Part shown: positions 26,109 to 35,520 of the stretch, one piece after another
Numbering within the stretch: the first letter of the stretch is position 1
Layout: every line of letters starts with the position of its first letter
Origin: Pseudomonas sp. GD04091
Lineage (GTDB): Bacteria; Pseudomonadota; Gammaproteobacteria; Pseudomonadales; Pseudomonadaceae
Length of the DNA stretch: 64,000 nucleotides
Direction: 5' to 3'
Assembly (NCBI RefSeq): GCF_029836165.1
Contig: NZ_JAOEBG010000002.1
Span: 336,081-400,080 of the forward strand
Translations under genes and position numbers: made by a program
The notes under the pieces: model-generated
What the model was told of the DNA's origin: nothing
The model's database searches: none
Seen by the model: only the letters and a program-made list of their open reading frames with translations

Positions 26109-28001
26109 ATGCTCTCCCTGTTCCAGCGAAAACGGCCCGCGGTCGCTGTCGCACCGACGCCACCACCCGTCACCGCCCTCCCGAAAGGGCTGCTGCGTCC
26201 TGAGTCGGCCGCATCGCTGCTGGCCACCCCACGCCGGCAGAAGCTGCTGGAGCACATCTGGCAGCGTACCTCGCTCTCGCGTAGGCAATTCGCCACCCTG
26301 TATCGCACGCCCCTGGAGCGCTATGCCGAACTGGTCCAGGCCTTCCCGGCCTCCGAGGCGCATCACCATGCCTACCCGGGCGGCATGCTCGACCACGGCC
26401 TGGAGATCGTCGCCTACAGCCTGAAACTGCGGCAGTCCCATCTGCTGCCCATCGGTGCCAGTCCCGAAGACCAGGCGGCGCAGTCCGAAGCCTGGACCGC
26501 CGCCGTTGCCTATGCTGCGCTGCTCCACGATATTGGCAAGATCGCCGTCGATCTACACGTCGAACTGGCCGACGGCAGTACTTGGCATCCGTGGCATGGC
26601 CCGCTGCACCAGGCGTACCGATTTCGCTACCGTGACGACCGCGAATACCGCCTGCACAGCGCCGCAACAGGCTTGCTCTACCGCCAACTGCTCGACCGAG
26701 ACGTCCTGGACTGGCTCAGCGGCTATCCGTCCCTGTGGGCGTCGCTGCTCTACGTCCTGGCCGGGCAGTACGAGCATGCCGGCATGCTGGGCGAGCTGGT
26801 CGTGCAGGCCGATCGGGCTTCGGTGGCCCAGGAGCTGGGCGGCGATCCCGCGCGCGCCATGGCCGCGCCCAAGCATGCGCTCCAGCGCAAGCTGCTCGAT
26901 GGACTGCGCTACCTGCTCAAGGAAGAGCTGAAGCTGAACCAGCCCGAGGCCTCCGATGGCTGGCTCACCAATGACGCGCTATGGCTGGTGAGCAAGACGG
27001 TCTCCGACAAGCTGCGCGCGCACCTCCTGTCCCAGGGCATCGACGGCATCCCTGCGAACAACACCGCCGTCTTCAACGTGCTGCAGGACCATGCCATGTT
27101 GCAGCCCACCCCCTCCGGCAAGGCCATCTGGCGCGCAACCGTCACCAGCGAAAGCGGCTGGTCCCATGCCTTCACGCTCCTGCGCTTGGCCCCGGCGCTG
27201 ATCTGGGAGCCCTCGGAACGACCCAGCCCATTTGCCGGAACCGTGACCGTGGAAAATACCGGCGAGGCCGAGGATGGAGCGCACACGTCCGCGCCTGGCG
27301 CTGCGCCACTGCCGGGCACAGCGTCGGCAGAGGAGAGGGAATCTGCGGCCAGCCCCGCTCCAGCTACGTCGAAAGGAACCCGCGCCATGCCTCCCAGCCC
27401 GGACAATCAGCCCGACCCGCTGGAAAGCATGCTTTCGATGTTCGGGGCATCGCCTGGGCCGGAGCAGTCCGTCGATGCCCAGCCAGAGGAACCCGACGAC
27501 GCAGCGGCGCCGCTCGATCCCCCCGCATCGGCCCCAGGCCCTTCGGAGCCAGCCGCGCACGATTCCGCCCCATGCGCCAGGCGGCCTTCAGGCGAGCATT
27601 TCATGGCCTGGCTGAAACAGGCCGTCCAGACCCGCAAGCTCATCATCAATGACGCCAAGGCCCTCGTGCATACCGTGTCCGACACGACTTATTTAGTGAG
27701 TCCCGGCGTTTTCCAGCGCTATGCACAAGAGCATCCACAAGTTGCGTTTCAGGCCAAGCTGGATGGCCTGGCAAACTGGCAGTGGATTCAAAAGCGCTTC
27801 GAGAAGATGCAGATCCACCGCAAGCAGGCCAATGGATTGAACATCTGGACTTGCGAGGTCAAGGGGCCTCGCAAGTCCAAACGGCTCCATGGCTACCTGC
27901 TCGCTGACCCTGGCACGCTGTTTCAGGAGCTACCGCCGAACAACCCATTTCTGAGCCTTGTCAGCGAGTCTCCTACACGGGGCAACGCCTCCACGGACTA
28001 G
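26109..28001 (+). CDS. traI: MobH-family relaxase (TIGR03760 type)
   Basis: This 630-residue protein nicks the origin of transfer and leads the strand into the recipient. The N-terminal relaxase domain carries the MobH signature HHHAYPGGMLDHGLE (about 84-98) and the HD-type metal motif LLHDIGKIA (about 138-146). A long Pro/Ala/Ser/Glu-rich linker (about 390-490) follows, then a C-terminal DUF1528-like domain (about 495-620). The ATG at 26109 gives the family's normal N-terminus; an upstream in-frame extension is low-complexity and lacks family features. It stands alone, downstream of the toxin-antitoxin pair. Confidence 0.9.
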   Translation: MLSLFQRKRPAVAVAPTPPPVTALPKGLLRPESAASLLATPRRQKLLEHIWQRTSLSRRQFATLYRTPLERYAELVQAFPASEAHHHAYPGGMLDHGLEIVAYSLKLRQSHLLPIGASPEDQAAQSEAWTAAVAYAALLHDIGKIAVDLHVELADGSTWHPWHGPLHQAYRFRYRDDREYRLHSAATGLLYRQLLDRDVLDWLSGYPSLWASLLYVLAGQYEHAGMLGELVVQADRASVAQELGGDPARAMAAPKHALQRKLLDGLRYLLKEELKLNQPEASDGWLTNDALWLVSKTVSDKLRAHLLSQGIDGIPANNTAVFNVLQDHAMLQPTPSGKAIWRATVTSESGWSHAFTLLRLAPALIWEPSERPSPFAGTVTVENTGEAEDGAHTSAPGAAPLPGTASAEERESAASPAPATSKGTRAMPPSPDNQPDPLESMLSMFGASPGPEQSVDAQPEEPDDAAAPLDPPASAPGPSEPAAHDSAPCARRPSGEHFMAWLKQAVQTRKLIINDAKALVHTVSDTTYLVSPGVFQRYAQEHPQVAFQAKLDGLANWQWIQKRFEKMQIHRKQANGLNIWTCEVKGPRKSKRLHGYLLADPGTLFQELPPNNPFLSLVSESPTRGNASTD

Positions 28002-28051
28002 CCGCGATACCCACCTTCCTCGCATGCGCAATGGATGCATGTCCTAGGCCA

Positions 28052-28732
28052 TCAAGGACGCTGAATGTCGATGTAGTCTCCATCGGTTCGCAGCACCAGG
28101 GCCACCTCAGCATTGCCGCGATTGCGCCAGAACCAGCCGTGATTGCCGGTGAAAGCAGCCACAAGCGTTCCCTTGTCGGAAGGAACACCCCTTCCTTTTT
28201 CGTAGCTGATTGAACGTCCCCCGCCGTCGCCATGCGTATCGAAGTTCACCGCACCAGCCCCCTCGACGGCCCAGGCGAAATTGGCCTCGGCGCCTTCCTT
28301 CATGCGCAGTTTGATTTCAATCCCTTGGCCGGGTGCCAGCGTGAAGCGCGTCTCGTCACGCCAGCGCGGCTGAGGCTCCGCTGCTGCAGGAGCCGGAGAG
28401 CTGGCGGATGCAGCCTTTGTGGAGCTTTCCTCCGGGACGTTCGCGGGTCGGGATTGTTGCCCCATTTCAGCCACGCTGGGCGCTCCGGCCATAGCCTTCT
28501 TGGCATCGGCTTCCGCGTCACTAGCGGCCTCGGCGGCTAACTGGTTCTTGATCTCTCCCATCTCGGTCAAACGCAGGACGCGGCCAACGCCGGTCGGATC
28601 AATGCCGTACTCAGCGGGCAAAACCACCGTTATCAATATCACCGCAGCGGAGACGGCGGCAATGATGGTGGAGCGGAAAAGTTGCTTGGAGGATGGCAAT
28701 TCTGCCGGGGAAGGAACAGCAGTGTTGTACAT
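28052..28732 (-). CDS. Transmembrane anchor protein of the metal operon
   Basis: This 226-residue protein has one membrane helix (about 22-42), a Glu/Ala-rich helical stretch, a low-complexity Ala/Pro/Ser linker (about 95-120) and a periplasmic beta-rich domain (WRDETRFTLAPGQGIEIKLRMKEGAEANFAW split over about 122-155) ending in GDYIDIQRP. Proteins of this type are found next to HupE and cation-efflux genes. It is the third gene of an operon now cut in two by the 26-kb transposon in hupE, so it is separated from its natural promoter. Confidence 0.8.
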   Translation of the reverse strand: MYNTAVPSPAELPSSKQLFRSTIIAAVSAAVILITVVLPAEYGIDPTGVGRVLRLTEMGEIKNQLAAEAASDAEADAKKAMAGAPSVAEMGQQSRPANVPEESSTKAASASSPAPAAAEPQPRWRDETRFTLAPGQGIEIKLRMKEGAEANFAWAVEGAGAVNFDTHGDGGGRSISYEKGRGVPSDKGTLVAAFTGNHGWFWRNRGNAEVALVLRTDGDYIDIQRP

Positions 28733-28754
28733 GAGTAGATTCTCTCTCTTGGAT

Positions 28755-29413
28755 TCAGGAAACGAAGAAGCCGGTGAGCTGGTAGCCGACGAGCATGAAG
28801 CCCAGGCTCATCATGATCACGTTGGCGCTATAGGCATGGCGGAGAAAGCTGGCGCCGCGGCGCCAGTAGCTCATGGCGATCAAGATGACAGCCAACGCCA
28901 GCAGTTGGCCAATTTCCACGCCCACATTGAAGGCCAGCAAATTGGGCACTAAGCCGTCCGGCGAGACCTCGTATTCCTGAATCTTTGAGGCAAGGCCAAA
29001 TCCATGGAATAGCCCGAAGATCAGCGTAGCTGCCTTGGTATTAGGCTGAAAACCGAACCAGCGCTGGTATGCCCCGATGTTGTCGAGCGCCTTGTAAACC
29101 ACTGAAAGCCCAATGATTGCGTCAATGAGATAGCTGTTGATCCCGATGTTGAAGTAAACACCCAGGATCATTGTGGTCGAGTGCCCCAGCGCGAACAGGC
29201 TTACATAAAGACCGATGTGCTTGAGTCGGTAGAGGAAGAAAATGACGCCAAAGAGGAACAGGATATGGTCGTATCCCGTCATCATGTGCTTGGCACCGAG
29301 ATAGAGAAAAGGCAAGAGGTTCACCCCTGAAATCTCTTGGATGTACCCCTTGTCGCCCTCGGTCACGGCGTGGGCGAATGCGTTGCCCACTCCGAAAATT
29401 GAAAGAGCAAGAA
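28755..29413 (-). pseudogene. hupE: hupE, 3' part (interrupted by the 26-kb transposon)
   Basis: This encodes the last 217 residues of a HupE/UreJ-type nickel/cobalt permease, from the end of the signal peptide (ALSIFGVGNAFA) on. Visible family features are GVNLLPFLYLGAKHMMTGYDHILFLFG and LFHGFGLASKIQ split over the mature part, with six or seven membrane helices. The 5' end lies at 55510-55587. Joining the two parts after removal of one AAGAA copy gives a continuous 243-residue frame with a complete signal peptide. A shortened product could start at the Met before GNAFAHAV, but it would lack a working signal peptide. Confidence 0.9.
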
Positions 29414-29451
29414 GGGGTCGCCTCAGAAAACGGAAAATAAAGCACGTTAAG
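29414..29451 (+). repeat. Left 38-bp inverted repeat of the outer transposon
   Basis: It starts GGGGTCGCC and ends CACGTTAAG. Compared with the repeat at 41781 it differs at position 8 (C for T) and position 34 (T for C). It pairs with the right repeat at 55472-55509, as shown by the shared AAGAA target duplication. Confidence 0.93.
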
Positions 29452-29489
29452 GCAAAACGGCTCCGCCGTTGGGCATCAATACGGCTTTG

Positions 29490-29825
29490 TCATTGACGCG
29501 CTGTCGCGCATTCCTGGCAGAACACAACAGCAGGATCGGCGTTCAACAGTTCCGGCTCCAAATCACTGTGACAGGCGCAGCACAGCCCATAGGTGCCAGA
29601 GTCGAGGCGGGCCAGCGCAGCTTCGACCTTGCGCTTGCGAATGGTCAGCCGCTCCCGCAATCCTTGGGCAAGAGCCTGTTGTTGGAGGGCGTCGATACGC
29701 GACACCCTACCGACACAGGATTGATCCAGCTCGACCGGCGCGGCGGACTGTTGAGCCTGCTGGATTGCCTCAACGGTTTCCCTTTGCTCGATCAGCAGTC
29801 GAGCGCGGAACTGTTCCATGTCCAT
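29490..29825 (-). CDS. TraR/DksA-type C4 zinc-finger protein
   Basis: This 111-residue protein has an N-terminal coiled coil (about 3-75) and a four-cysteine zinc finger, CCACHSDLEPELLNADP followed by FCQECA (about 82-107). DksA-like proteins bind in the RNA polymerase secondary channel and alter transcription under stress. It is the third gene of the sulP-usp-dksA module carried by Tn1403-like transposons, 16 bases downstream of usp. Only 38 bases separate its stop from the transposon end. Confidence 0.85.
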   Translation of the reverse strand: MDMEQFRARLLIEQRETVEAIQQAQQSAAPVELDQSCVGRVSRIDALQQQALAQGLRERLTIRKRKVEAALARLDSGTYGLCCACHSDLEPELLNADPAVVFCQECATARQ

Positions 29826-29841
29826 TGAGGCGACTCCTTCG

Positions 29842-30705
29842 CTATCGCAGTAGAAGCGTGGGGATGGTCGAGGAACGCAGCAGGTCAGCGGTCTTGCTGC
29901 CGAACATCAAAGTGCGCAGCGGCGAGTGACCGAATGCGCCCATGATGAGCATGTCGATGGACTGCTCCTTGACCGTCTTGGCGATGATGCTTTCCGCATC
30001 GCCGGGGATCAGTGAGGCGGTGACGTCGAAGCCAGCCGATTCCAAGGTGGTCTTGGCCCAATCAAGCTGCTTGGGTGCATCCTGGCTTTTCTTCCCCGAC
30101 ATCAGCAGGATGATAGGCAAACCTCGGAACAGCGGGCTGCCAGCGACCATTTCGACGCCACGCCGGGTCACGACACCGCCGTCGAAGGCGATCATCACGC
30201 GCTGCGGCTCTTTGAAGCCTTCGGTCACGGTCAGGATCGGTTTGTGCAGCGAACGTACCACCCGCTCCACATTGCGGCCCAAGTCGCGCTGTGTGGCTTC
30301 TGCGGCTTCGCCACGGCGTCCGAGTATCAGCAGGCGCACGCCGTCTTCCTGTTCGGCCAGCGTTGCTTCAAGTTCGCCGTGCCGCTGGCGAACATCGACC
30401 AGCGCGGCACCGGCAGCGGTGGCCCGTTCGCGCAGTCGGTTCAGGAAGATGCGGCCTTGCTCGCGAGCATTCTTGGTGCGGGCCTCGTCTTCGGCGGTGA
30501 GCTTGGTCAGCAGATTTTCCTGGGCGTCAATGCCGATGGCACCGCTGTGATCTTCGCCCGATCCCTGCTCGGGGTGGCGGTCGATGACGTGCAGAAACTC
30601 CAGCGGCGCGTCCATTCGGCGAGCGGCCCATGCGGCGTAGTCGGCCACGTAATCGGCGAAGTGGGATTGATCCACGCAGGCCAGCACTTTGTTTTCGTTC
30701 TTCAT
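29842..30705 (-). CDS. Universal stress protein with tandem Usp domains
   Basis: This 287-residue cytoplasmic protein has two Usp-type alpha/beta domains (about 5-150 and 160-287), the second ending in the nucleotide-binding motif MGAFGHSPLRTLMFGSKT. Such proteins bind ATP or adenylates and support survival under stress. It lies 14 bases downstream of the truncated sulP gene, as in Tn1403-like elements. Because sulP has lost its 5' end to IS6100, expression must now come from within the IS or from read-through. Confidence 0.88.
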   Translation of the reverse strand: MKNENKVLACVDQSHFADYVADYAAWAARRMDAPLEFLHVIDRHPEQGSGEDHSGAIGIDAQENLLTKLTAEDEARTKNAREQGRIFLNRLRERATAAGAALVDVRQRHGELEATLAEQEDGVRLLILGRRGEAAEATQRDLGRNVERVVRSLHKPILTVTEGFKEPQRVMIAFDGGVVTRRGVEMVAGSPLFRGLPIILLMSGKKSQDAPKQLDWAKTTLESAGFDVTASLIPGDAESIIAKTVKEQSIDMLIMGAFGHSPLRTLMFGSKTADLLRSSTIPTLLLR

Positions 30706-30719
30706 GATCCTGTTTCCTC

Positions 30720-31408
30720 TCAGTGGCCCATCAGCATGTCTTCGGCACCGTCTTTGTCATGCACGGCGAACTTGTCCACCATTGTGGCGCTGGCCTCGTT
30801 CAAGCCGATGACTTCGACCTCGGTGGCTTCACGGCGGAACTTGATGACCACCTTGTCTAAGGCGCTAACAGCGGTGATGTCCCAGAAGTGGGCGCGACTT
30901 ACGTCAATGCGCACTTTCTCGATGACTTCCTTGTAGTCGAAGGTATTGATGAAGCGATCCGCCGAGGCAAAGAACACTTGGCCGGTAATGGTGTAGGTGC
31001 GCACGCGGCCTTCGTCCTCGGTGCGAGAGGTGACGCGCAGAATCTGGCCCACCTTGTGGGCGAAGAAGAAGCCCGACAGCAGCACTCCGATTAGCACGCC
31101 CTTGGCCAAGTCGTGGGTGCCAACCGTCACTACCACGGTGGCCAGCATCACCATGCTGGAACTTTTTGGGTGCTCGCGCAGATTGCGGATCGAGGCCCAG
31201 TTGAAGGTGCCGATAGACACCATGATCATCACCGCGACCAGTGCGGCCATCGGAATGCGGGCCACCCAGTCACCGATAAACACCACCATCAGCAGCAGAA
31301 ACACGCCAGCGGCCAGCGTGGAGAGTCGGCCACGACCGCCGGATTTTACGTTGATGACCGACTGGCCAATCATGGCGCAACCTGCCATGCCGCCGAGGAA
31401 GCCGGTAG
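30720..31408 (-). pseudogene. SulP-family anion transporter gene, 5' end removed by IS6100
   Basis: Only the C-terminal 229 residues remain: the last membrane helices (from TGFLGGMAGCAMIGQSVIN on) and the cytoplasmic STAS domain (about the last 110 residues, VFFASADRFINTFDY). Intact SulP proteins have roughly 500 residues or more. The coding frame runs directly into the left end of IS6100 at 31409, so the missing half was deleted together with the left border of the integron. No signal for a new start is evident. The gene is almost certainly inactive as a transporter. Confidence 0.9.
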
Positions 31409-32288
31409 GGCTCTGTTGCAAAGATTGGCGGCAGTCAGAGGTAGGCTGTCGCTCTGCGCCGATCAGGCGGCTGCTGCGAAATGGTGGTTGAGCATGCCCA
31501 TGGCCTCCGTCAGCGCCGAGGGCCCAATGCCAAAAGCTCTCTCCACAAGGCGCACCTCGCCCCTGATGCCGGGCTGCAGGCACCAGGGGCGAGCCTGTCC
31601 TTTGCGCAGGGCTCGCATGACTTCGAATCCCTTGATCGTGGCATAGGCCGTGGGGATCGATTTGAAACCGCGCACCGGCTTGATCAGTATCTTGAGCTTT
31701 CCGTGATCGGCCTCGATCACGTTATTGAGATACTTCACCTGCCGGTGGGCCGTCTCCCGGTCCAGCTTTCCTTCGCGCTTCAATTCGGTGATCGCTGCAC
31801 CATAGCTCGGCGCTTTGTCGGTATTGAGCGTGGCAGGCTTTTCCCAGTGCTTCAGGCCTCGCAGGGCCTTGCCCAGGAACCGCTTCGCTGCCTTGGCGCT
31901 GCGGGTCGGCGACAGGTAGAAATCGATCGTGTCGCCCCGCTTGTCGACTGCCCGGTACAGGTAGGTCCACTTGCCCCGCACCTTGACGTAGGTTTCATCC
32001 AGGCGCCAGCTCGGATCAAAGCCACGCCGCCAGAACCAGCGCAGCCGCTTCTCCATCTCCGGGGCGTAGCACTGGACCCAGCGATAGATCGTCGTATGGT
32101 CGACCGAAATGCCGCGTTCCGCCAGCATTTCCTCAAGGTCGCGATAGCTGATCGGATAGCGACAATACCAGCGCACCGCCCACAGGATCACATCACCCTG
32201 GAAATGGCGCCACTTGAAATCCGTCATCGTTCCGTCCGTCCAATCTCCGCCAAGCATGCTCAAGCTTCACGATTTTTGCAACAGAGCC
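31409..32288 (-). mobile_element. IS6100 (IS6 family), complete
   Basis: It is exactly 880 bp, bounded by GGCTCTGTTGCAAA (31409-31422) and its inverted copy TTTGCAACAGAGCC (32275-32288). The right side abuts the 123-124-bp Tn402 end fragment normal for In4-type integrons. The left side abuts sulP instead of the second Tn402 fragment. The flanking bases show no 8-bp duplication, as expected after an adjacent deletion. Confidence 0.95.
31463..32257 (-). CDS. IS6100 transposase (DDE)
   Basis: This 264-residue IS6-family transposase has an N-terminal helix-turn-helix (YPISYRDLEEMLAERGISVDHTTIYRW split over about 30-56) and the catalytic DDE core. The core is visible as WRLDETYVKVRGKW, LNTDKAPSY and NNVIEADHGKLK. 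Downstream motifs FKSIPTAYATIKGFEVMRAL are normal. It mediates copy-in transposition and adjacent deletions. The ATG at 32257 was chosen over a TTG two codons upstream. Complete and probably active. Confidence 0.95.
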   Translation of the reverse strand: MLGGDWTDGTMTDFKWRHFQGDVILWAVRWYCRYPISYRDLEEMLAERGISVDHTTIYRWVQCYAPEMEKRLRWFWRRGFDPSWRLDETYVKVRGKWTYLYRAVDKRGDTIDFYLSPTRSAKAAKRFLGKALRGLKHWEKPATLNTDKAPSYGAAITELKREGKLDRETAHRQVKYLNNVIEADHGKLKILIKPVRGFKSIPTAYATIKGFEVMRALRKGQARPWCLQPGIRGEVRLVERAFGIGPSALTEAMGMLNHHFAAAA

Positions 32289-32412
32289 CACACGAGTATT
32301 GAGCATAGTCGAGATTGGTGCAGATCACTTCTGATATTGAACTGTCAGGAGCTGGCTGCACAACAGCCATTACGCCCAATCAACTGGTGCAGTCGTCTTC
32401 TGAAAATGACAT
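32289..32412. repeat. Tn402 IRt end fragment between IS6100 and the 3'-conserved segment
   Basis: This short fragment ends in the 25-bp Tn402-type terminal repeat GTGCAGTCGTCTTCTG followed by AAAATGACA (32388-32412). The outer end points into the integron, so it is in the inverted orientation typical of In4-family structures. No gene is present. Confidence 0.85.
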
Positions 32413-32733
32413 TTGGTATCTCTCATAAACGGATGTTTTTGAGAGAACTATCTTCGGCCTTCACACGCACGAAAGGCGGCGAAGCTCCGCCGTTAATCCG
32501 TCCGCCGGAGATCTCGCCCAGGCAGGCTGAAGGCCGAGCAAGCCTGACAGGCCCGAAAAGCCCGGCACGGGCGTCGGCGGCGATGACGGCGGCGGCATTA
32601 TCCAGGGTTGATGATGGAAGTGGAGGATATCGACAACCTCTCGCGCAACCAAGACATCGCGGTCGGACTGCAAGTGATCTTGAAGCCACGGGCCCGTCCC
32701 ACCCCGACATGGACCTCGATGCCCGAACGGACG

Positions 32734-33234
32734 TTAGATTTCGAGTTCTAGGCGTTCTGCGATGAAGGTTGGATCCCAGCCGGGATTGAAAGTGTCGACG
32801 TGGGTGAATCCGAGCCGCTCGTATAGGCCACGCAGGTTCGGGTGGCAGTCGAGCCGCAGCTTGGCGCACCCCTGCGTTCGCGCGGCATGGCGGCAAGCCT
32901 CGATCAGCGCGGAGCTGACACCCCGGCCCGCATGTGTCCGTCGCACCGCGAGCTTGTGCAGATATGCGGCCTCCCCCTTGAGGGCGTCGGGCCAGAACTC
33001 GGGATCCTCGGCCGACAAGGTGCAACAGCCGACGATGCCGTCGCTGCAACTCGCGACTAGGAGCTCGGATCTCAGGACGAAGGTCTCCGCGAATGTCCGG
33101 TCGATCCGCGCGACGTCCCAGGCGGGCGTTCCCTTGGCGGACATCCACGCCGCAGCGTCGTGCATCAGCCGCACAACCTCGTCGATATCACCCGAGCAGG
33201 CGACCCGAACGTTCGGAGGCTCCTCGCTGTCCAT
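32734..33234 (-). CDS. GNAT acetyltransferase orf5 of the 3'-conserved segment
   Basis: This 166-residue GNAT-fold protein has the acetyl-CoA loop VRRTHAGRGVSSALIEACRHA split over about 100-120. It has been carried with sul1 in class 1 integrons since their origin; the substrate is unknown and no resistance phenotype is established. It sits 127 bases downstream of sul1 and is intact here. Confidence 0.9.
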   Translation of the reverse strand: MDSEEPPNVRVACSGDIDEVVRLMHDAAAWMSAKGTPAWDVARIDRTFAETFVLRSELLVASCSDGIVGCCTLSAEDPEFWPDALKGEAAYLHKLAVRRTHAGRGVSSALIEACRHAARTQGCAKLRLDCHPNLRGLYERLGFTHVDTFNPGWDPTFIAERLELEI

Positions 33235-33361
33235 TCGCTCCCCTGGCGCGGTATGAACCGCCGCCTCATAGTGCAGTTTGATCCTGACGAGCCCAGCATG
33301 TCTGCGCCCACCTTCGCGGAACCTGACCAGGGTCCGCTAGCGGGCGGCCGGAAGGTGAATG

Positions 33362-34201
33362 CTAGGCATGATCTAACCCTCGGTCTCTGGCGTCGCGACT
33401 GCGAAATTTCGCGAGGGTTTCCGAGAAGGTGATTGCGCTTCGCAGATCTCCAGGCGCGTGGGTGCGGACGTAGTCAGCGCCATTGCCGATCGCGTGAAGT
33501 TCCGCCGCAAGGCTCGCTGGACCCAGATCCTTTACAGGAAGGCCAACGGTGGCGCCCAAGAAGGATTTCCGCGACACCGAGACCAATAGCGGAAGCCCCA
33601 ACGCCGACTTCAGCTTTTGAAGGTTCGACAGCACGTGCAGCGATGTTTCCGGTGCGGGGCTCAAGAAAAATCCCATCCCCGGATCGAGGATGAGCCGGTC
33701 GGCAGCGACCCCGCTCCGTCGCAAGGCGGAAACCCGCGCCTCGAAGAACCGCACAATCTCGTCGAGCGCGTCTTCGGGTCGAAGGTGACCGGTGCGGGTG
33801 GCGATGCCATCCCGCTGCGCTGAGTGCATAACCACCAGCCTGCAGTCCGCCTCAGCAATATCGGGATAGAGCGCAGGGTCAGGAAATCCTTGGATATCGT
33901 TCAGGTAGCCCACGCCGCGCTTGAGCGCATAGCGCTGGGTTTCCGGTTGGAAGCTGTCGATTGAAACACGGTGCATCTGATCGGACAGGGCGTCTAAGAG
34001 CGGCGCAATACGTCTGATCTCATCGGCCGGCGATACAGGCCTCGCGTCCGGATGGCTGGCGGCCGGTCCGACATCCACGACGTCTGATCCGACTCGCAGC
34101 ATTTCGATCGCCGCGGTGACAGCGCCGGCGGGGTCTAGCCGCCGGCTCTCATCGAAGAAGGAGTCCTCGGTGAGATTCAGAATGCCGAACACCGTCACCA
34201 T
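33362..34201 (-). CDS. sul1: Sulfonamide-insensitive dihydropteroate synthase
   Basis: This 279-residue enzyme starts [20 protein letters not shown]. It replaces the chromosomal FolP in folate synthesis and is not inhibited by sulfonamides. The pterin-binding and phosphate-binding regions ([21 protein letters not shown] and [11 protein letters not shown]) are intact. Its start overlaps the end of qacEdelta1 by seven bases, the standard arrangement of class 1 integrons. A longer upstream frame exists but overlaps qacEdelta1. Confidence 0.98.
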   Translation of the reverse strand: MVTVFGILNLTEDSFFDESRRLDPAGAVTAAIEMLRVGSDVVDVGPAASHPDARPVSPADEIRRIAPLLDALSDQMHRVSIDSFQPETQRYALKRGVGYLNDIQGFPDPALYPDIAEADCRLVVMHSAQRDGIATRTGHLRPEDALDEIVRFFEARVSALRRSGVAADRLILDPGMGFFLSPAPETSLHVLSNLQKLKSALGLPLLVSVSRKSFLGATVGLPVKDLGPASLAAELHAIGNGADYVRTHAPGDLRSAITFSETLAKFRSRDARDRGLDHA

Positions 34202-34542
34202 GGCGTCGGCCTCCGCAGCGACTTCCACGATGGGGATCGGGCGAGCAAAAAGGCAGCAATTATGAGCCCCATACCTACAAAGCCCCACGCATCAAGCTTT
34301 TGCCCATGAAGCAACCAGGCAATGGCTGTAATTATGACGACGCCGAGTCCCGACCAGACTGCATAAGCAACACCGACAGGGATGGATTTCAGAACCAGAG
34401 AAAGAAAATAAAATGCGATGCCATAACCGATTATGACAACGGCGGAAGGGGCAAGCTTAGTAAAGCCCTCGCTAGATTTTAATGCGGATGTTGCGATTAC
34501 TTCGCCAACTATTGCGATAACAAGAAAAAGCCAGCCTTTCAT
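34195..34542 (-). CDS. qacEdelta1: QacE-delta-1, truncated SMR-family exporter
   Basis: This 115-residue protein has the first three SMR helices intact ([22 protein letters not shown] onward, with the key membrane Glu14). The fourth is replaced by sequence from the sul1 junction ([14 protein letters not shown]). This truncation is the standard form in class 1 integrons; it gives weak or no efflux of quaternary ammonium compounds. It serves as the marker of the 3'-conserved segment. Confidence 0.97.
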   Translation of the reverse strand: MKGWLFLVIAIVGEVIATSALKSSEGFTKLAPSAVVIIGYGIAFYFLSLVLKSIPVGVAYAVWSGLGVVIITAIAWLLHGQKLDAWGFVGMGLIIAAFLLARSPSWKSLRRPTPW

Positions 34543-34644
34543 GATATATCTCCCAATTTGTGTAGGGCTTATTATGCACGCTTAAAAATAATAAAAGCAG
34601 ACTTGACCTGATAGTTTGGCTGTGAGCAATTATGTGCTTAGTGC

Positions 34645-34714
34645 ATCTAACGTAGAAGTAACCGGCGCTGCGCGGCTTTATCGCGCTGCGTCCGAGTTGA
34701 CTGCCGGGTTGGGC
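34645..34714 (-). repeat. attC site of the blaOXA cassette
   Basis: This 70-bp imperfect palindrome lies between ATCTAAC (34645-34651) and GTTGGGC (34708-34714). It overlaps the last codons of the OXA gene, as in OXA-2-group cassettes, and its left end marks the junction with the 3'-conserved segment. Confidence 0.88.
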
Positions 34715-35505
34715 GGCAACGCTTCGATAGAGCGAAGGATTGCCCGCACTATTGCCTCCCTTTTGAAAAGGTCATCCATCCTGTTTGGCGTATCAATATT
34801 CAGTGCGAAGAATACGGGGCCAGTCGGCCACTCAACCCATCCTACCCACCAACCCATGCGGCCTTCCCAGCCCGTCTTTGCGCGCAGTATCCAGTTGCGA
34901 CCGGCTTCCACAATCATGAGGTCCTTGACCAAGCGCTGATGTTCTACCCGAAAGGGCAACTCGTTATGATAGAGCTTCCTGAGAAATGCAATCTGTTCTT
35001 GTGCCGCGATAGCAAGATTGCCATCTATCCAGTAATCGCCATTACTTGTCGAAGGATCGGCGTTGCCATAGTCGATTTGCTTCAAATAGCGTCGAGCCTT
35101 GTCTTCACCGATCTCTTTTGCAAATAGCTCATAAATCCAGACAGTAGAATTCCGCATTGCTGATCGCAAGTCTTGGTCTTGGTTGTGAGCTGCAAAGCTT
35201 CTTTTGATGCCGTCCCATCGGAAAACTTGAAACTCATCACGTGCAGCGCCTGCGTCAAGTGCAAAAAGTGTATGTGGAATCTTGAATGTCGAGGCCGGCG
35301 AGTAGCGTTTCTCTGACCGCACCTGATCAAAAACCAATATGACACGATCTGTTTGGCGTTCGTCTGCCACAACTATCGTGCCTTTGGCTTGAAATTCGCT
35401 GAAAAACTTCCGCCAGTCAGAACGTTCGCGCATGCCTTCTTGTGCATGCGCGAACGTGCCAAAAACAAAAGTGGAGAAAAGTATTGCGAAGATTCGGATT
35501 GCCAT
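34678..35505 (-). CDS. blaOXA: Class D beta-lactamase, OXA-2 group
   Basis: This 275-residue periplasmic enzyme has a signal peptide ending FAHAQEG. The active-site motifs are all present: PASTFKIP (catalytic Ser and Lys), STV in NSTVWIY, YGN in IDYGNAD and KTG in RAKTGWEG. The sequence belongs to the OXA-2 group. As far as I recall, the FSTFVFGTFAHAQEG leader and RQTDRVILVFDQVRSEKR stretch are nearer OXA-3/OXA-21 than OXA-2 itself; the allele is not fixed here. The ATG at 35505 follows AAGGA; an upstream in-frame ATG lies in the attC of the previous cassette. It is the last cassette and so the farthest from Pc. Confidence 0.95.
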   Translation of the reverse strand: MAIRIFAILFSTFVFGTFAHAQEGMRERSDWRKFFSEFQAKGTIVVADERQTDRVILVFDQVRSEKRYSPASTFKIPHTLFALDAGAARDEFQVFRWDGIKRSFAAHNQDQDLRSAMRNSTVWIYELFAKEIGEDKARRYLKQIDYGNADPSTSNGDYWIDGNLAIAAQEQIAFLRKLYHNELPFRVEHQRLVKDLMIVEAGRNWILRAKTGWEGRMGWWVGWVEWPTGPVFFALNIDTPNRMDDLFKREAIVRAILRSIEALPPNPAVNSDAAR

Positions 35506-35520
35506 TAAGTTTTCCTTGAC

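Larger units (their letters stand above)
32413..34650 (-). other. 3'-conserved segment of the class 1 integron
   Basis: It runs from the junction TTAGATGCACTAAGC (minus strand, right end) through qacEdelta1, sul1 and orf5 to the Tn402 fragment. The first 321 bases on the left (32413-32733) carry no intact gene; they hold the tail of the segment where orf6 is cut off. The length of about 2.24 kb is that of In4-type 3' segments. Confidence 0.9.

Noticed and set aside
32423..33148. 241-codon minus-strand frame over orf5 and the end of the 3'-conserved segment
   Set aside because: Out of frame with the established orf5 GNAT protein and Arg-rich; the known annotation of this conserved segment explains the sequence.
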